This document shows, in pieces, positions 55,662 through 64,000 of a DNA stretch of 64,000 bases. The position numbers and the translations under genes were made by a program. Under the pieces are notes generated by a model that was not told the origin of the DNA, did no database searches, and saw only the letters and a list, made by a program, of their open reading frames with translations. The DNA is taken from contig NZ_VTTM01000001.1 of assembly GCF_008364795.1 (NCBI RefSeq), forward strand, positions 310,001-374,000, given 5' to 3'. This DNA comes from Azospirillum oryzae. Its GTDB lineage: Bacteria > Pseudomonadota > Alphaproteobacteria > Azospirillales > Azospirillaceae. Positions within the stretch are counted from its first letter, which is position 1. Every line of letters starts with the position of its first letter.

Positions 55662-55692
55662 GGCGTGCTGAGGCTGGTACCCTCAGCGCGCC
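55662..55692 (+). terminator. Terminator-like hairpin after the micro-ORF
   Basis: A 12-bp stem (55662-55673 with 55681-55692, one G-U pair, 7-nt loop) lies 8 bp after the +1-frame stop. It is followed by TTCCCC, not a long U-run. Confidence 0.55.
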
Positions 55693-55809
55693 TTCCCCGA
55701 AGATAGTCGGAGTCGGGCCGCCTAACAACTGTGCTCTGGCGTTACGGCGTTAAAGTATTAGTTGGAAATACCGCCGGTGAGGGTGAATGAAAAACACATA
55801 AGGAAGGTT

Positions 55810-55872
55810 ATGGAAAATAAATCCGTGACCGGCTGTCCGGACCTTGCGAATTCGAAAGCAAGAACCGGATAG
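55810..55872 (+). CDS. Candidate 20-residue leader peptide before the SDR gene
   Basis: AAGGAAGG lies directly upstream of an ATG that opens a 20-codon frame (MENKSVTGCPDLANSKARTG, stop 55870-55872). The frame is almost fully contained in a strong hairpin (55829-55876). The region is AT-richer than its surroundings. A leader peptide whose translation controls folding of the downstream mRNA is one reading; there is no independent evidence of translation. Confidence 0.35.
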   Translation: MENKSVTGCPDLANSKARTG

Positions 55873-55876
55873 CCGG
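55829..55876 (+). promoter_or_regulatory. Strong hairpin in the SDR leader
   Basis: CCGGCTGTCCGG (55829-55840) pairs with CCGGATAGCCGG (55865-55876) through 12 bp including one G-T wobble. After a 2x2 internal loop, CTTGC pairs with GCAAG, leaving a 10-nt loop (GAATTCGAAA). It ends about 40 bp before the SDR Shine-Dalgarno sequence and could be an attenuator, an mRNA stabiliser or a protein-binding site. Confidence 0.55.
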
Positions 55877-55928
55877 TACAGGATCGCCTTCGCCACTCTC
55901 GGGCCATTCATCGCAAGGGAGAATGGTC

Positions 55929-56693
55929 GTGAGGCAGCTCGACGGGAAAATTGCAATCGTCACGGGCGCCAGCTCCGGGATCGGGCGCGAGGCGGCGCTG
56001 CTGTTCGCCGAACATGGCGCGAAACTCGTGCTTGTCGCCCGGCGGCGTGGCGAACTGGAACGGCTGGCCGACGAGATCCGGGACAATGGCGGCGATGCCG
56101 TCGCCGTGGCCGGCAATGTCGCGGACGCAGAAACCGCACACGAAGCCGTGGAGGTCGCAACGCGGCGGTTCGGCGGCCTGGACGTCGCTTTCAACAATGC
56201 CGGAACCACCGGCGCGATGGTGCCGGTTCCGGAAATGACGGCGGAGACGTGGAACGAGGTGATCAACACCAACCTGACCAGCGCCTTCCATGCCGCCAAA
56301 CATCAGATTCCGGCCATGCTCGCCCGTGGCGGCGGATCGCTGATCTTCACTTCCACCTTCGTCGGTCACACCGTCGGCTTTCCCGGCATGGCCGCCTATG
56401 CGGCGAGCAAGGCCGGACTGATCGGGCTAACACGGGTGATCGCGGCGGAATATGGGCCGCAGGGCATCCGCGCCAACGCGCTATTGCCGGGCGGGACCGA
56501 CACGCCGATGGGACGCGCCGTGTCGAGCACTCCCGATGCTCTGGCCTTCGTCCAAGGTCTTCATGCGTTGAAACGGCTCGCCACGCCATGCGAAATCGCG
56601 CAGTCCGCGCTTTATTTGGCATCGGACATGTCGAGCTTCACCACGGGAACCGCGCTGCTGGTCGACGGCGGCGTGTCGATCACCCGAACCTGA
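55929..56693 (+). CDS. Short-chain dehydrogenase/reductase
   Basis: This is a 254-residue Rossmann-fold oxidoreductase. The NAD(P)-binding glycine motif is GASSGIGREAA (TGxxxGxG), NNAG is present, and the catalytic Ser, Tyr and Lys lie in the segment ending AAYAASKAGL. The C-terminal LLVDGGVSITRT is typical of the glucose-dehydrogenase-like SDR group. AAGGGAG is seven bases from a GTG at 55929, giving (M)RQLDGKIAIVTG; an ATG at 55923 is only one base from the Shine-Dalgarno sequence. The substrate is unknown. A structured leader precedes it. Confidence 0.88.
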   Translation: MRQLDGKIAIVTGASSGIGREAALLFAEHGAKLVLVARRRGELERLADEIRDNGGDAVAVAGNVADAETAHEAVEVATRRFGGLDVAFNNAGTTGAMVPVPEMTAETWNEVINTNLTSAFHAAKHQIPAMLARGGGSLIFTSTFVGHTVGFPGMAAYAASKAGLIGLTRVIAAEYGPQGIRANALLPGGTDTPMGRAVSSTPDALAFVQGLHALKRLATPCEIAQSALYLASDMSSFTTGTALLVDGGVSITRT

Positions 56694-56743
56694 CGGGGCA
56701 GGGCCGCCCGCCGATCACCAACGGGCGGCCCACCTGCCCTGCC

Positions 56744-58336
56744 CTATTCAGCCGCCTGCGGCCGCAGCGGCTGAACCACGTCGCTTTTGAGATTCATCGC
56801 CCTGGCAAGCGCGTCGATGCGGCGCTGGACCGCTTCGCCCGACGGGACGCTGCCGTCGTCGGGCAGGGTCAGCACCACCCGGCCGTCGCCCACCTTCAGG
56901 CTGGTACGCTCCAGCAGCGCCGTGGCGCCGCCCGACAAGGTGTGGGCGAGGCGGAGCGCCAACCCCAGCACCAGCGCCTTCATGCCCTGCCCTTCGGTCA
57001 CCAGCGTCCGCACCGGTGCGGTCAGCGGCACGTCGATGGTGCCGGAATAGCGGGCATGGACGGCGAGCGCAAGGAACGCCCGTTCGTCATGGTCCAGCGC
57101 CGGAAACGGATAACGCAGCACGCGCAGGAAGGCATGCTCCGCCCGGTAATCGGGATGATCGGCCCAGCCAACGTCGCTCAGCAGGCAGGCGGCATGGCGC
57201 AGGCGGATGGCGTTGTCGTCCTCCCCGGCGAACAGCCCGGCGGTCCAGGACATCAGCAGGGCCGGATCGCCCATCCGCACGAAGCGCCGCGCCCAATCGG
57301 CGGAGGACGCCATCAGCGGATCCGCGCGCTGTCCCTCCGGCGAGAGCAGCGAATAGAGATGCCCCTCACGCAGGCCATAGGCGGAGAAGACCAGCTTCGA
57401 CGGCTGGGCGATGCGCAGCAGCCGTTCCAGCACCAGCCCGGCCAAGGGCAGCGTGTCGAGCCGGCGGCGCGACCCCGCCATCTTTTCCAGCGACGAACGG
57501 CTCTGCCGGCCGATGAGCCCGGTGAACTCCCGCGCGTCGACGGCGGGGATGGTGTAGTGGTGGATGATGTGCAGTGGGTGGCCGGACTGCTCCATATGCA
57601 GCTTGGCGATGGCGCGCCAGCTTCCACCGACCGGGTAGAAGGGCCGCCCCTTCATCGCCGGCAGCCAGGGCAGCGATTCCAGATGCTGGTCGATCAGCTT
57701 GACGGGCCCGCCCTTGGTCGAGCCCACCTCCATCATCCGCAGCGGGCCGAGCGGCAGCGTGACCTGTTTGCCGATCACGCCGCGGTCGAGCGTCACCAGT
57801 TCCAGGCTGCCGCCGCCCAGATCGCCGACAAGGCCGTCGGCGCCGGGGGTGCCGGACAGCACGCCCATGGCCGACAGCCGCGCCTCTTCCTCGCCGCTGA
57901 TGACGCGGACGGTCAGGCCCGCCCGGCGGCGGATGGCATCGACGAAGGCGGCACCGTCGCGGGCGTCGCGTACGGCGGCGGTGGCGATCACGTCCAGCCG
58001 CCCGACGCGCATGCCCTGGGCCAGCGTGGCGAAACGCTCCAGCGCCACCAGCCCCTGGGCGACGCCATCGGGGTTCAGCACGCCGGACTTCTCGACACCG
58101 CGGCCGAGGCCGCACAGCACCTTCTCGTTGAACAGGGCCAGCGGTGACCGGGTCAGCCCGTCATAGACGACCAGACGGATCGAGTTGGAACCGATGTCGA
58201 TCACGCCGACGCGCTCGCCAGCATTCTCGCCGGCCTGATTGGGGCCGCGATCGGGGGCGGAAGCCATGCCGAATCCGCCGGCGCCCGCCTGCCCGACGTC
58301 GCCCGGGATGGCGGACGCGCGTTTGTCCTTGTTCAT
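56744..58336 (-). CDS. ppx: Exopolyphosphatase / guanosine pentaphosphatase (Ppx/GppA)
   Basis: This is a 530-residue ASKHA-fold phosphatase. The phosphate-1 motif is VIDIGSNSIRLVVYDG, the phosphate-2 region is VGDLGGGSLELV, and the catalytic Glu lies in VISGEEEARLSAMG. It removes terminal phosphates from polyphosphate and may hydrolyse pppGpp. A basic N-terminal extension (about 40 residues) precedes the fold. It is 23 bp after ppk on the same strand, so kinase and phosphatase are in one operon. The C-terminal HD-like region (about 330-530) is present. Confidence 0.94.
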   Translation of the reverse strand: MNKDKRASAIPGDVGQAGAGGFGMASAPDRGPNQAGENAGERVGVIDIGSNSIRLVVYDGLTRSPLALFNEKVLCGLGRGVEKSGVLNPDGVAQGLVALERFATLAQGMRVGRLDVIATAAVRDARDGAAFVDAIRRRAGLTVRVISGEEEARLSAMGVLSGTPGADGLVGDLGGGSLELVTLDRGVIGKQVTLPLGPLRMMEVGSTKGGPVKLIDQHLESLPWLPAMKGRPFYPVGGSWRAIAKLHMEQSGHPLHIIHHYTIPAVDAREFTGLIGRQSRSSLEKMAGSRRRLDTLPLAGLVLERLLRIAQPSKLVFSAYGLREGHLYSLLSPEGQRADPLMASSADWARRFVRMGDPALLMSWTAGLFAGEDDNAIRLRHAACLLSDVGWADHPDYRAEHAFLRVLRYPFPALDHDERAFLALAVHARYSGTIDVPLTAPVRTLVTEGQGMKALVLGLALRLAHTLSGGATALLERTSLKVGDGRVVLTLPDDGSVPSGEAVQRRIDALARAMNLKSDVVQPLRPQAAE

Positions 58337-58359
58337 ACTCTCGCTCCCGTCACCCGCCC

Positions 58360-60507
58360 TCAGGACACCGCGTGCAGCATGAGCCGCGGCGGCGTGCGCT
58401 TGCTGCTGAGCGCGCTGCCCCGGCCGGACAGGCTGGGGTTGGTCATGAAGTAATTATGGGCGCTGAACGCGTCCGGGCCAGCCTTGATCCGATGGTACAC
58501 GCCATCGGGGCCCAGCTTCCAGGTGCTTGCGTCGTCCTTCATGTTCGCGACCATGATCTGGTCGAGCACCTGTTCATGCACCGTCGGGTTTTCGATGGGA
58601 ACCAGCGTTTCGATCCGGCGATCCAGGTTGCGGGTCATCCAGTCGGCCGAGGAGATGAACACCTTGGCCTGGTTGCTGGGCATGGGATGGCCGTTGCCGA
58701 AGCAGATGACGCGGCCATGTTCCAGGAAGCGGCCGACGATGCTGCGCACCCGGATATTCTCCGACAGCCCCTTCACCCCCGGCCGCAGGCAGCAGATGCC
58801 GCGGATGATCATGTCGATCTGCACCCCGGCCTGCGACGCCTTGTACAGCTTGTCGATGATGACCGGATCGACCAGCGAATTCAGCTTCACCCAGATCGAC
58901 GCCGGACGGCCGGCGGCGGCATGGGCGATCTCCGCCTCGATCAGGTCGAACAGGCGCTGGCGCAGCGTGATCGGCGCGATGGCGATCTTCTCCAGCACCT
59001 TCGGCGTCGCGTAACCGGTCATGAAGTTGAACATGACGGCGGCATCGTGGCACAGCGCCGGGTCGCAGGTGAAGAAGGACAGGTCGGTGTAGACCTTCGC
59101 GGTGATCGGGTGATAGTTGCCGGTGCCGAAATGGACGTAGCTGCGCAACGCCTTCTTCTCGCGCCGCACCACCAGCGACACCTTGGCGTGGGTCTTCAGG
59201 TCGACGAAGCCGTAGACCACCTGGGCGCCGGCGCGTTCCAGATCGCGCGCCCAGCGGATGTTGGCCTCCTCGTCGAAGCGGGCCTTCAACTCGACCAGCG
59301 CGGTCACCGACTTGCCGGCCTCCGCCGCTTCGATCAGGGCGGCGACGATGGGGCTGTCCTTGCTGGTGCGGTAGAGCGTCTGCTTGATCGCCACCACCTG
59401 CGGGTCGCGCGCCGCCTGCCGGATGAACTGCACCACCACGTCGAAGGATTCGTACGGGTGGTGGACGACGATGTCCTTGTGGCGGATCGCCGCGAAGCAG
59501 TCGCCGCCGAAATCGCGGATGCGTTCCGGGAACCGGGCGTTGAACGGGCGGAAGACCAGATCCGGCCGCTCGTCGACGATCAGCTGCTTGGTGTCGGTCA
59601 GGCCGATCAACCCATCTAGGATGAAGACGTCGTCCGACGCGACGTTCAGCTCATGGCGCAGGAAATCGCGCAGGTCGGCCGCCATGCCGCTGTCGGTGGC
59701 GAGCCGGATGACGCTGCCGCGGCGGCGGCGCTTCAACGCGCTTTCGAAGGTGCGGACCAGATCCTCCGCCTCTTCCTCGATTTCGATCTCGCTGTCGCGC
59801 AGGACACGGAAGACGCCGTGCGCCTTGACCTGGAACGGAGGGAACAGGCGGTCGATGAACTGCATCACCACCTTTTCCAGCTGGAGGAAGCGGATGTCCG
59901 AGCCGGGCAGGCGCAGGAACCGCTCCAACTGCGAGGGCAGCGGCACCAGGGCGTCGATGTGCCGGCCCTTGACCGGGTCATGCAGTTGCAGCGCCAGCGA
60001 GAATCCGAGATTGGGCAGGAACGGGAAGGGGTGGGCGGGATCGACGGCGATGGGCGTCAGGATCGGGAAGATGTCGTCCAGGAACTTCGCTTCCAGCCAG
60101 TCCAGCTCGCCCTCGCTGAGGTCCTTGGGATCGACCACGGAAATCCCGGCCTCCCGCAGTTCGCCCTTCAGTGTGCGCCACATCGTCTGCTGGCTTTCCA
60201 TCAACGCTGCGATGCGCTGCTTCACCGCGGCCAGCTGCTGGGCGGGCGTCAGATTCTCCGGGCTCGGCGCCTTCACGCCGGCGGCCACCTGCCCTTTCAG
60301 GCCGGCGACGCGGACCATGTAGAATTCGTCGAGGTTGCTGGCAGAGATCGACAGGAAGCGCAACCGCTCCAGAAGCGGGTGATGGGGGTTGGCGGCCTCG
60401 TCCAGGACGCGCTGGTTGAAGGCCAGCCACGACAGCTCCCGATTGATGAAGCGTTCCGGAGCGTTTGGCTCGATACCGACCGAATCGAGTTCCTGGAGTT
60501 GCGTCAC
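58360..60507 (-). CDS. ppk: Polyphosphate kinase 1
   Basis: This 715-residue enzyme reversibly makes polyphosphate from ATP. Landmarks are the N-terminal [41 protein letters not shown], the [11 protein letters not shown] region with the autophosphorylated His, [23 protein letters not shown], and the C-terminal phospholipase-D-like repeat with [15 protein letters not shown]. The start is GTG at 60507, with GAGG six bases upstream. Together with ppx, the SixA-like phosphatase and the CYTH-CHAD gene it forms a polyphosphate block. Confidence 0.96.
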   Translation of the reverse strand: MTQLQELDSVGIEPNAPERFINRELSWLAFNQRVLDEAANPHHPLLERLRFLSISASNLDEFYMVRVAGLKGQVAAGVKAPSPENLTPAQQLAAVKQRIAALMESQQTMWRTLKGELREAGISVVDPKDLSEGELDWLEAKFLDDIFPILTPIAVDPAHPFPFLPNLGFSLALQLHDPVKGRHIDALVPLPSQLERFLRLPGSDIRFLQLEKVVMQFIDRLFPPFQVKAHGVFRVLRDSEIEIEEEAEDLVRTFESALKRRRRGSVIRLATDSGMAADLRDFLRHELNVASDDVFILDGLIGLTDTKQLIVDERPDLVFRPFNARFPERIRDFGGDCFAAIRHKDIVVHHPYESFDVVVQFIRQAARDPQVVAIKQTLYRTSKDSPIVAALIEAAEAGKSVTALVELKARFDEEANIRWARDLERAGAQVVYGFVDLKTHAKVSLVVRREKKALRSYVHFGTGNYHPITAKVYTDLSFFTCDPALCHDAAVMFNFMTGYATPKVLEKIAIAPITLRQRLFDLIEAEIAHAAAGRPASIWVKLNSLVDPVIIDKLYKASQAGVQIDMIIRGICCLRPGVKGLSENIRVRSIVGRFLEHGRVICFGNGHPMPSNQAKVFISSADWMTRNLDRRIETLVPIENPTVHEQVLDQIMVANMKDDASTWKLGPDGVYHRIKAGPDAFSAHNYFMTNPSLSGRGSALSSKRTPPRLMLHAVS

Positions 60508-60682
60508 GTCGACCTCTGAAATCTTGAAACCCTGAGCGCCGGCGCCTGCCTTTCAGCGGTGCCGACGACGGTTATATGGTGGGCAGACAGAGTATCCCAT
60601 ATGCGTTACGGTTTCAGGACTCCCATTTGGCTATAGGCTGCGACCTCCCCCTCCCCCTCCCCTGCCGCGACCGATTGCCGCC

Positions 60683-61201
60683 ATGAAGACGCTGTTCCTG
60701 CTGCGCCACGCGAAATCCTCCTGGGACGATCCGTCGCTGGGCGACCACGACCGGCCGCTGAACGCCCGCGGCGAGAAGGCGGCCACTCTGGTCGGCGGCC
60801 ATCTGGCCAGGCATCATGCCCACATCGACCTCGTGCTGTGTTCCACCGCGGTGCGGGCGGTGGAAACGCGCAAGCGCGTGATGGCGGCCATCGGCGCGCC
60901 CTTCCCGCCGGTGGAGCATGAGCGGGGACTGTACCTGTGCGGCGCCCACACGCTGCTGGAACGGCTGCGCGATGCGCCGGACTCGGCGACCGGCCTGTTG
61001 TTGGTGGCGCACAATCCGGACCTGCACGAGTTGGCCAACGCCCTGACCGGCAGCGGCGACCACGGGCTGCGCCATGCGCTGGCCGACAAGTTTCCGACCG
61101 GCGCCTGCGCCGTCCTCGTCTTCGAAACGCTGCATTGGGCCGACCTAGAACTGGGGGCGGGGCGGCTGGCGGATTTTGTGCAGCCGCGTAAACTCTCTTA
61201 A
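60683..61201 (+). CDS. SixA-like histidine phosphatase
   Basis: This is a 172-residue branch of the phosphoglycerate-mutase-like superfamily. The catalytic motif [12 protein letters not shown] has the phospho-accepting His with the SixA-type RHxKSxW start; a second His lies in [14 protein letters not shown]. coli SixA removes phosphate from PtsO-type His proteins; other members act on small molecules. It is divergent from ppk and just upstream of the CYTH-CHAD gene. The usual genomic partners of SixA in alphaproteobacteria are polyphosphate genes, as here. Confidence 0.88.
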   Translation: MKTLFLLRHAKSSWDDPSLGDHDRPLNARGEKAATLVGGHLARHHAHIDLVLCSTAVRAVETRKRVMAAIGAPFPPVEHERGLYLCGAHTLLERLRDAPDSATGLLLVAHNPDLHELANALTGSGDHGLRHALADKFPTGACAVLVFETLHWADLELGAGRLADFVQPRKLS

Positions 61202-61284
61202 CCTGCGGCGGCGGTTGGAGTATCCACGGAACCACCTGAGTCATTCCAGGCCGTTCCCGGCCGGATACGGGAGGATGCCGACCC

Positions 61285-62892
61285 TTGCCACCCGCCATTC
61301 CGCCCGTCAGCCCGTCCGCACTCCCCGATGCGCAGACCTCCCCCCCCGCCGCCTTCCGCGAGGTGGAATTGAAGCTCCATGCCGCGTCCGCGGATCTGGC
61401 GCGGGTTGCCGCCCTTCCGGCGCTGCAGGCGCTGGCCGATGGTCCGGCCGCGACGCAGCGGCTGCGCACCGCCTATTTCGATACCCCCGACCTGAAGCTG
61501 GCCGCGAACGGGGTGGCGTTGCGCGTGCGGCAGGAGGGCGACCGCTTCATCCAGACCCTGAAGACCGTGAACAGCGCCAGCCCCGGCGATTCCGCCGCCG
61601 TGGCGGTGCGGCGGGAATGGGAATGGATCGTCGCGGGCGAAGCGGTCGACATCGGCGTGCTGAGCGATCCCGCTGTCGCCGGGCTGGTTCCGGCGGCGGC
61701 GCTCGACGCGCTGGATTGCCTGTTCATCACCGATTTCCGCCGCACCACCCTGCTGCTTCGCCCCGATACGCTGACGGCGGTCGAACTGGCTGTGGACGAC
61801 GGTGCCATCTATGCCGGCGGCAACTCTCTGCCGGTCGGCGAGGTGGAGTTGGAATTGAAGGCCGGCAAGGTCGCCAGCCTGTTCGACCTGGCGCTGACCC
61901 TGCAAGCCGCCATCCCCATGCGCATCGGGACCGAAAGCAAGGCGGAGGCCGGGCTGCGGCTGGTCACCGGCAAGGCGCCGGGGCCGGTGGAGGCCGAGCC
62001 GCTCGGCCTGTCGCCGCTGACAACGGTGGCGGAGGCCTATCGGCACATCCTGCGGCAGGCGTTGCGCCAGTTCCTCGCCAACGAATCCTGCGCGCTGGCG
62101 GGCGGCGATGTGGAAGGGCTGCACCGCATGCGCGTGGCCTTGCGCCGTCTGCGCATCGCACACCGCTTCTTCGCACCGCTGGTCGCCTCGCCCGAGGCCG
62201 ACCGGCTGGTGGAGGAAAGCCGTGCGCTGGCCAAGCGGCTGGGGCCGGCGCGCGGGTGGGATGTGCTGATGTCCGGCATCATCGACCCGCTTCTCGCCGA
62301 TCCGAAGGCGGCGCCCGGCATCGACCGCACCGCACTGAGGCGGCTGGCCGCACTCGCCCGGACCTCCGGCGCCGGGCCGGCGCGGGAAGCCGTTGCGGCC
62401 ATCCTGGCGCCGGGCTGCACGACCATGGTCCTGGCGCTCGCCGCGTGGCTGGAGCATGGCCGCTGGATGTCGGAGGCGGACGGCGACCGCCGGGCCGCGC
62501 TGTCGGCTCCGGTCACGACGGTGGCCGGCGGCTGGCTGTCGGCGCGCATGGCGAAGCTCGGCAAGTCGGCGAAGCCGCCGGAGGATGCCAAGGGACGCGA
62601 CAAGCTGCGCCGCCGGCTGCGGACGCTGCGCTACACCGCCGACTTCTTCCGCGGGCTCTATCCGGAGGCCGCCACTCTGCCTTTCTTCGCTGCGCTGGAG
62701 CCCTTGCAGGCGGCGCTGGACGCCGATCAGGACGCCGTCACCGGCGCCCGCATGCTGGGCTCGTTGACCGGGGCGGACCCGAAGACGGTGGGCGCCGTCG
62801 CCGCCTGGATCGACCGCCAGTCCGACAAGCGGCGCAAGGCGTTGCCGGATCTGTGGAAGCGCTTCCGCGCGGTGCCGCCCTTCTGGTCATGA
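61285..62892 (+). CDS. CYTH-CHAD protein, inorganic triphosphatase/polyphosphate-binding type
   Basis: This is a 535-residue fusion. The CYTH domain (about 25-225) begins with the signature [10 protein letters not shown] (ExExK) and forms a phosphate tunnel that hydrolyses triphosphate. The CHAD domain (about 240-535) has the His-rich helices [39 protein letters not shown] and [15 protein letters not shown], known to bind polyphosphate. The gene has no ATG at its start: GGGAGG at 61269-61274 is ten bases from a TTG at 61285, which is the best start. It continues the polyphosphate block. Confidence 0.9.
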   Translation: MPPAIPPVSPSALPDAQTSPPAAFREVELKLHAASADLARVAALPALQALADGPAATQRLRTAYFDTPDLKLAANGVALRVRQEGDRFIQTLKTVNSASPGDSAAVAVRREWEWIVAGEAVDIGVLSDPAVAGLVPAAALDALDCLFITDFRRTTLLLRPDTLTAVELAVDDGAIYAGGNSLPVGEVELELKAGKVASLFDLALTLQAAIPMRIGTESKAEAGLRLVTGKAPGPVEAEPLGLSPLTTVAEAYRHILRQALRQFLANESCALAGGDVEGLHRMRVALRRLRIAHRFFAPLVASPEADRLVEESRALAKRLGPARGWDVLMSGIIDPLLADPKAAPGIDRTALRRLAALARTSGAGPAREAVAAILAPGCTTMVLALAAWLEHGRWMSEADGDRRAALSAPVTTVAGGWLSARMAKLGKSAKPPEDAKGRDKLRRRLRTLRYTADFFRGLYPEAATLPFFAALEPLQAALDADQDAVTGARMLGSLTGADPKTVGAVAAWIDRQSDKRRKALPDLWKRFRAVPPFWS

Positions 62893-63041
62893 CCGACCCG
62901 CGCCGGGCGCCGGTGGCAATGGCGCGCCCAGCGCATATATCGTCAGCCGGCCGGCCGAAGGGGCACCGCGTTCCGGCCGGCCGATTTTGTCATGCGTCGC
63001 GGCGCCTTGCCGCTTTCCATCCGGATAGGCTTCGGGTAAAA

Positions 63042-63056
63042 GAACACTCCATGAAC
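63042..63056. promoter_or_regulatory. SOS (LexA) box overlapping the uvrA start codon
   Basis: GAACACTCCATGAAC is a perfect GAAC-N7-GAAC operator. The uvrA ATG (63051) lies inside it, so LexA binding would sit over the 5' end of the gene; a leaderless or very short-leader transcript is implied. The box is identical in sequence to the one upstream of ssb. Confidence 0.8.
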
Positions 63057-64000
63057 AAGTACATCAGCGTCCGCGGCGCGCGGGAACATAACCTGAAGAA
63101 CGTCGATGTGGATCTGCCGCGCGACGAGCTGATCGTCATCACCGGCCTGTCGGGGTCGGGCAAGTCGTCGCTTGCCTTCGACACTATCTATGCCGAGGGG
63201 CAGCGGCGCTATGTGGAGAGCCTGTCGGCCTACGCGCGCCAGTTCCTGGAGCTGATGCAGAAGCCGGACGTCGATTCGATCGAGGGCCTGTCGCCGGCCA
63301 TTTCCATCGAACAGAAGACGACCTCGAAGAATCCGCGCTCCACCGTCGGCACGGTGACGGAGATCTACGACTACATGCGCCTCTTGTGGGCGCGCGTCGG
63401 CATCCCCTATTCGCCGGCCACCGGCCTGCCCATCGAAAGCCAGACGGTCAGCCAGATGGTCGACCGCATCATGGCGATGCCGGAGGGCACACGCCTGCTG
63501 CTGCTGGCGCCCTTCGTGCGCGGCCGCAAGGGCGAGTACAAGAAGGAAATCCAGGACCTGCGCAAGCGCGGCTTCCAGCGCGTGCGGGTCGACGGCACCA
63601 TGTACGAGATCGACGAGGTGCCGGCGCTCAACAAGAAGCTGAAGCACGACATCGAGGTGGTGGTCGACCGCATCGTGGTGCGCGAGGGGCTGGGCAACCG
63701 TCTGGCCGATTCGCTGGAGACCGCGCTGGGGTTGGCCGACGGCATCGTCTGGGTCGAGAATGCCGAGACCAACGAGCTGACCGTCTTCTCGCAGAAATTC
63801 GCCTGCCCGGTCAGCGGCTTCACGATTCCGGAGATCGAGCCGCGGCTGTTCTCCTTCAACAACCCGTTCGGCGCCTGCCCGGCCTGCGACGGGTTGGGCA
63901 GCAAGATCTATTTCGACCCGATGCTGGTGGTGCCGGACGAGCGGCTGACGCTGGCCAAGGGCGCAATCGCGCCGTGGGCCGGATCGACCTCGAAATACTA
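63051..64000 (+). CDS. uvrA: Excinuclease ABC subunit A, 3' truncated by the window edge
   Basis: The visible 316 codons give [20 protein letters not shown] at the N-terminus, Walker [11 protein letters not shown] (about residues 31-40), [36 protein letters not shown] (the first ABC domain Q-loop region), [19 protein letters not shown], and the first zinc-type CxxC ([10 protein letters not shown]). UvrA is the damage sensor of nucleotide excision repair; the full protein is about 950 residues, so two thirds lie beyond the window. The start codon is inside an SOS box. The leader has only a weak Shine-Dalgarno-like GGTAAAAG. Confidence 0.95.
   Translation, partial: MNKYISVRGAREHNLKNVDVDLPRDELIVITGLSGSGKSSLAFDTIYAEGQRRYVESLSAYARQFLELMQKPDVDSIEGLSPAISIEQKTTSKNPRSTVGTVTEIYDYMRLLWARVGIPYSPATGLPIESQTVSQMVDRIMAMPEGTRLLLLAPFVRGRKGEYKKEIQDLRKRGFQRVRVDGTMYEIDEVPALNKKLKHDIEVVVDRIVVREGLGNRLADSLETALGLADGIVWVENAETNELTVFSQKFACPVSGFTIPEIEPRLFSFNNPFGACPACDGLGSKIYFDPMLVVPDERLTLAKGAIAPWAGSTSKY

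Overview
The window is GC-rich chromosomal DNA of an alphaproteobacterium, most probably Azospirillum or a close relative in the Rhodospirillales. This rests on the nifR3(dusB)-ntrB-ntrC-ntrY-ntrX-hfq-hflX order, a pyruvate dehydrogenase operon whose E1 beta subunit carries its own lipoyl domain, a fused ispDF gene, a PhyR-type stress regulator, and GAAC-N7-GAAC SOS boxes of the alphaproteobacterial LexA type. No insertion sequence, prophage, CRISPR array or rRNA operon was seen. One tRNA gene (Gln, TTG) is present. The nucleotide-level annotation is by eye; product names rest on recognised motifs and gene order.

Layout. 0-2.5 kb: 3' part of a PhyR-like regulator, two small envelope genes with general-stress-like promoters, and rpe. 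2.7-5.3 kb: molybdate transporter modABC. 6.0-14.3 kb: ftsB-like gene, then pdhA-pdhB-pdhC, a chorismate-mutase-like gene, lpdA, a DUF29 gene, lipA and a COQ10/RatA-like gene, so that the complex, its E3 and its lipoate synthase sit together. 14.3-17.3 kb: tautomerase, cinA, ispDF and a CcsA-like membrane protein. 17.4-27.6 kb: nitrogen-control block dusB, ntrB, ntrC, ntrY, ntrX, a HAD hydrolase, hfq and hflX.

27.7-34.6 kb: two small unknown genes, an inositol-phosphatase-family gene, a tandem universal stress protein, a thiamine-precursor ABC transporter under a TPP riboswitch, and an HDAC-like deacetylase. 34.7-39.4 kb: an uncharacterised block with two membrane-anchored coiled-coil proteins, a ParA/MinD-like ATPase with a long N-terminal extension, a divergent Pro-rich protein and a stand-alone receiver. 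39.4-44.3 kb: SOS-boxed ssb, LysR, MFS exporter, methyltransferase, XRE regulator, tRNA-Gln. 44.4-54.1 kb: two large BatA/DUF4159-type membrane proteins, DUF58 and MoxR, facing DUF1285-NUDIX-cca. 54.1-56.7 kb: DUF2252 gene, then about 0.6 kb with two candidate micro-ORFs and strong hairpins, then an SDR gene. 56.7-62.9 kb: polyphosphate block (ppx, ppk, SixA-like phosphatase, CYTH-CHAD). 63.05 kb to the end: 5' part of uvrA.

The most interesting signals are: an 18-nt sequence shared exactly between the uvrA start region and the ssb upstream region, including a vestigial uvrA start codon on the other strand; the ParA-like/coiled-coil block; the structured micro-ORF region before the SDR gene; two EcfG-like promoters beside the PhyR-like gene; and the chorismate-mutase-like gene inside the pyruvate dehydrogenase operon.
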